Source of the DNA: Dactylosporangium sucinum | GTDB lineage: Bacteria > Actinomycetota > Actinomycetes > Mycobacteriales > Micromonosporaceae | Assembly: GCF_014647515.1 (NCBI RefSeq) | Contig: NZ_BMPI01000018.1 | Location: 1-64,000, forward strand | Direction of reading: 5' to 3' | Length of the DNA stretch: 64,000 nucleotides | Shown here: piece by piece, positions 62,358 to 64,000 of the stretch | Layout of the letters: every line of letters begins with the position of its first letter | Position numbering within the stretch: position 1 is the first letter of the stretch | Notes under the pieces: model-generated | The model's database searches: none | Seen by the model: the letters and a program-made list of their open reading frames with translations, nothing else | What the model was told of the DNA's origin: nothing | Program-made: the position numbers and the translations under genes

Positions 62358-63344
62358 ATGATTGCCTATGCGGTGCGCCGGCTCCTGATCGGAATCCCGG
62401 TACTCCTCGCCGCCTCGATCTTCGTGTTCGTCATCGCGTCCCTCTCGGGCAACCCCATCGACGACATGGAAGCGCGGAACCCACCGGTACCGCTGGAAAC
62501 CCGCCAGATCGAGGCCCACCGGCTCGGCCTGGACAAGTCCCTGCCCGAGCGGTACGTCAACTGGCTGTTCGACCTCGTCGTGCACGGCGACTTCGGCGAG
62601 TCCACCGAGCGCAGCATCAACATCGGTGACCAGCTCGGCGAGCGCCTCTGGGTCACCCTGCGGCTGGTCTTCGTGGCCATGCTGCTCGCCGTGATCCTCG
62701 CCGTCATCTCCGGCGTGATCAGCGCCGTCAAGCAGTACAGCAAGGTCGACTACGGCTTCACGTTCATGGGCTTCCTGGCCCTGTCGATCCCGTCCTTCTG
62801 GCTGGCGCTGCTGCTCAAGGAGGCCGGCATCGCCTACAACCAGAGCACCGGGACGCAGACCTTCTACACGCTCGGCGACAAGGACTACAACCACGACCGG
62901 TTCGACACGTGGGGGAAGATCACCGACATCGCCGGGCACATGGTGCTGCCCACGATCGCGTTGACGCTGATCACCTACGCGGCCTGGAGCCGGTACCAGC
63001 GCGGCGCCATGCTGGAGGTCCTCAACAGCGACTACGTCCGCCTGGCCCGGGCCAAGGGCCTGCGCAGCCGGCAGGTGATGATCCGCCACGCGCTGCGCAC
63101 CGCGCTCATCCCGCTGACCACGATCACCGCGGTCGACATCGGCGGCATCTTCGGCGGCGCGGTCATCACCGAGACCGTCTTCAACTGGGCCGGGATGGGG
63201 ACGTACCTGCTGGAGTCCGTCTATCGGCGCGACGTGAACTCGATCCTGGGCTGGCTGCTCATCTCCGGCCTCGTGGTCATCCTGTTCAACATCGTCGCCG
63301 ACCTGCTGTACGCCGTGCTCGACCCGAGGATTCGCTATGAGTGA
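62358..63344 (+). CDS. oppB: Peptide ABC transporter permease OppB-like
   Basis: A 328-residue permease with six predicted helices, starting MIAYAVRRLLIGIPVLLAAS. The long periplasmic loop (about residues 35-95) is typical of OppB/DppB. The EAA loop is RLARAKGLRSRQVMIRHALR (about 230-249), and ITAVDIGGIFGGAVITETVF and WAGMGTYLLESVYRRD fit the family. GGAGG lies seven bases before the ATG. The stop overlaps oppC by eight bases. It forms the membrane channel with OppC; the ATPase genes are expected beyond the window. Confidence 0.93.
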   Translation: MIAYAVRRLLIGIPVLLAASIFVFVIASLSGNPIDDMEARNPPVPLETRQIEAHRLGLDKSLPERYVNWLFDLVVHGDFGESTERSINIGDQLGERLWVTLRLVFVAMLLAVILAVISGVISAVKQYSKVDYGFTFMGFLALSIPSFWLALLLKEAGIAYNQSTGTQTFYTLGDKDYNHDRFDTWGKITDIAGHMVLPTIALTLITYAAWSRYQRGAMLEVLNSDYVRLARAKGLRSRQVMIRHALRTALIPLTTITAVDIGGIFGGAVITETVFNWAGMGTYLLESVYRRDVNSILGWLLISGLVVILFNIVADLLYAVLDPRIRYE

Positions 63345-64000
63345 CACGACCGTCGCCGCCAAGCCCCCGGCGCCGCAGACCGTGCAGGAGATCACCACCC
63401 GGCAACGGACCCAGTTCGAGCTCGTCGTCCGGCGCTTCCTGCGGCACAAGCTCGCCGTCGGCAGCCTGGTGCTGTTCCTCCTGATCGTGCTGTTCGCGTT
63501 CGTCGGGCCGCTCCTGTGGAAGTACGACTACACCTACATCGACGGCCCGAGCTACTCGCCGCCGTCGATGGACTACCCGCTCGGCACCGACCAGGCCGGC
63601 CACGACCTGCTCGGCCAGAGCATGCGCGGCACCCAGCAGTCGCTGAAGATCTCGCTGCTGGTGGCGCTGATCGCGACCACCTTCGGCGCGCTGTGGGGCG
63701 CCGTCGCCGGCTTCTACCGGGGCTGGCTCGACGGCGTGCTCATGCGCATCGCCGACGTGATCCTGACCCTCCCCAGCATCGCCATCGCGGTGGCCCTCGC
63801 GGTCAACTTCCGCGGCGGCGCCAGCTGGTGGGGCCTCGCCCTGGTGCTGTCGTTCCTGGCCTGGGCCGGCATCTCCCGCGTGGTCCGGGGCGTCGTGCTC
63901 TCGCTGCGCGAGCAGGAGTTCATCGAGGCGGCCAAGGCGATGGGCGCGAGCGACCTGCGGATCATCCTGCGGCACCTGCTGCCCAACGCGCTCGGCACGA
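63337..64000 (+). CDS. oppC: Peptide ABC transporter permease OppC-like (3' end beyond window)
   Basis: The first 221 residues of the second permease. An N-terminal cytoplasmic segment (about 35 residues) precedes the first helix LAVGSLVLFLLIVLFAFVGP. The substrate-loop motif YPLGTDQAGHDLLGQSMRGT is the classic OppC/DppC signature. The EAA loop EQEFIEAAKAMGASDLRIIL is visible just before the edge. The ATG at 63337 overlaps the oppB stop by eight bases, so translation is coupled. The remaining part (about 80-100 residues) is cut by the window end, and no ATPase gene is seen. Confidence 0.9.
   Translation, partial: MSDTTVAAKPPAPQTVQEITTRQRTQFELVVRRFLRHKLAVGSLVLFLLIVLFAFVGPLLWKYDYTYIDGPSYSPPSMDYPLGTDQAGHDLLGQSMRGTQQSLKISLLVALIATTFGALWGAVAGFYRGWLDGVLMRIADVILTLPSIAIAVALAVNFRGGASWWGLALVLSFLAWAGISRVVRGVVLSLREQEFIEAAKAMGASDLRIILRHLLPNALGT

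Overview
This 64 kb window is chromosomal DNA from a very GC-rich actinomycete. The family looks like Micromonosporaceae (Actinoplanes/Micromonospora/Dactylosporangium type), but that is inferred from gene content and style, not from a marker gene. Support comes from a WhiB regulator, F420 biosynthesis genes fbiA/fbiB/fbiC, a DUF3499 gene, a DtxR/IdeR-type iron box, frequent GTG starts, many apparently leaderless promoters, and a gene order matching the mycobacterial wbbL-manC / fbiA-fbiB / whiB2 / DUF3499 / manB-manA / sahH neighbourhood, here interrupted by insertions. No rRNA, tRNA, CRISPR array, prophage or classical insertion sequence was recognised.

Layout. 0-9 kb: an acyl-CoA dehydrogenase (cut by the window edge), UDP-glucose 6-dehydrogenase, a giant polytopic membrane protein with an N-terminal zinc ribbon, and two LysR paralogues, the first lacking its DNA-binding half. 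9-20 kb: a DUF3311/MctP-like symporter pair, a secreted GH18 chitinase, a proline-rich membrane protein, a hotdog thioesterase, acetoacetyl-CoA synthetase, a TIGR03089-type protein and a secreted amidase with FG-GAP-like repeats. 20-34 kb: a glycosyltransferase, manC, then Nudix-fbiB-fbiA on the minus strand, a repeat-rich membrane protein, fbiC, a signal peptidase, whiB, DUF3499 and a degenerate metallopeptidase-fold protein.

32.8-48.7 kb is a polyamine block. Leftward run an Lrp/AsnC regulator, a class III aminotransferase, a split-barrel flavoprotein and an amine oxidase. Rightward run potD-potA-potB-potC, a saccharopine-dehydrogenase-like enzyme and an agmatinase. After a DUF559/AbiEi-like gene come gabT, an aminobutyraldehyde dehydrogenase and a second aldehyde dehydrogenase. 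Together these could import polyamines and carry agmatine or putrescine through 4-aminobutyraldehyde and GABA to succinate.

48.7-56.8 kb holds two CDF metal transporters around phosphomannomutase, a Trm112-like protein and an SIS isomerase, then manA and S-adenosylhomocysteine hydrolase. With manC at 22 kb, the window encodes fructose-6-P to GDP-mannose. 56.8-60.2 kb is an efeUOB iron-uptake operon behind two iron boxes. 60.5-64 kb begins an oligopeptide/dipeptide ABC transporter (substrate-binding protein and two permeases, the last cut by the window end).

The most unusual feature is a set of long, nearly perfect intergenic palindromes of three sequence families (7.6, 23.1, 43.3, 44.3 and 54.7 kb). 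Two copies of one family lie in inverted orientation around the DUF559 endonuclease-like gene, and a copy of another lies at the broken 5' end of the truncated LysR gene. They resemble REP/REPIN elements, and the DUF559 unit looks like a candidate mobile cassette.
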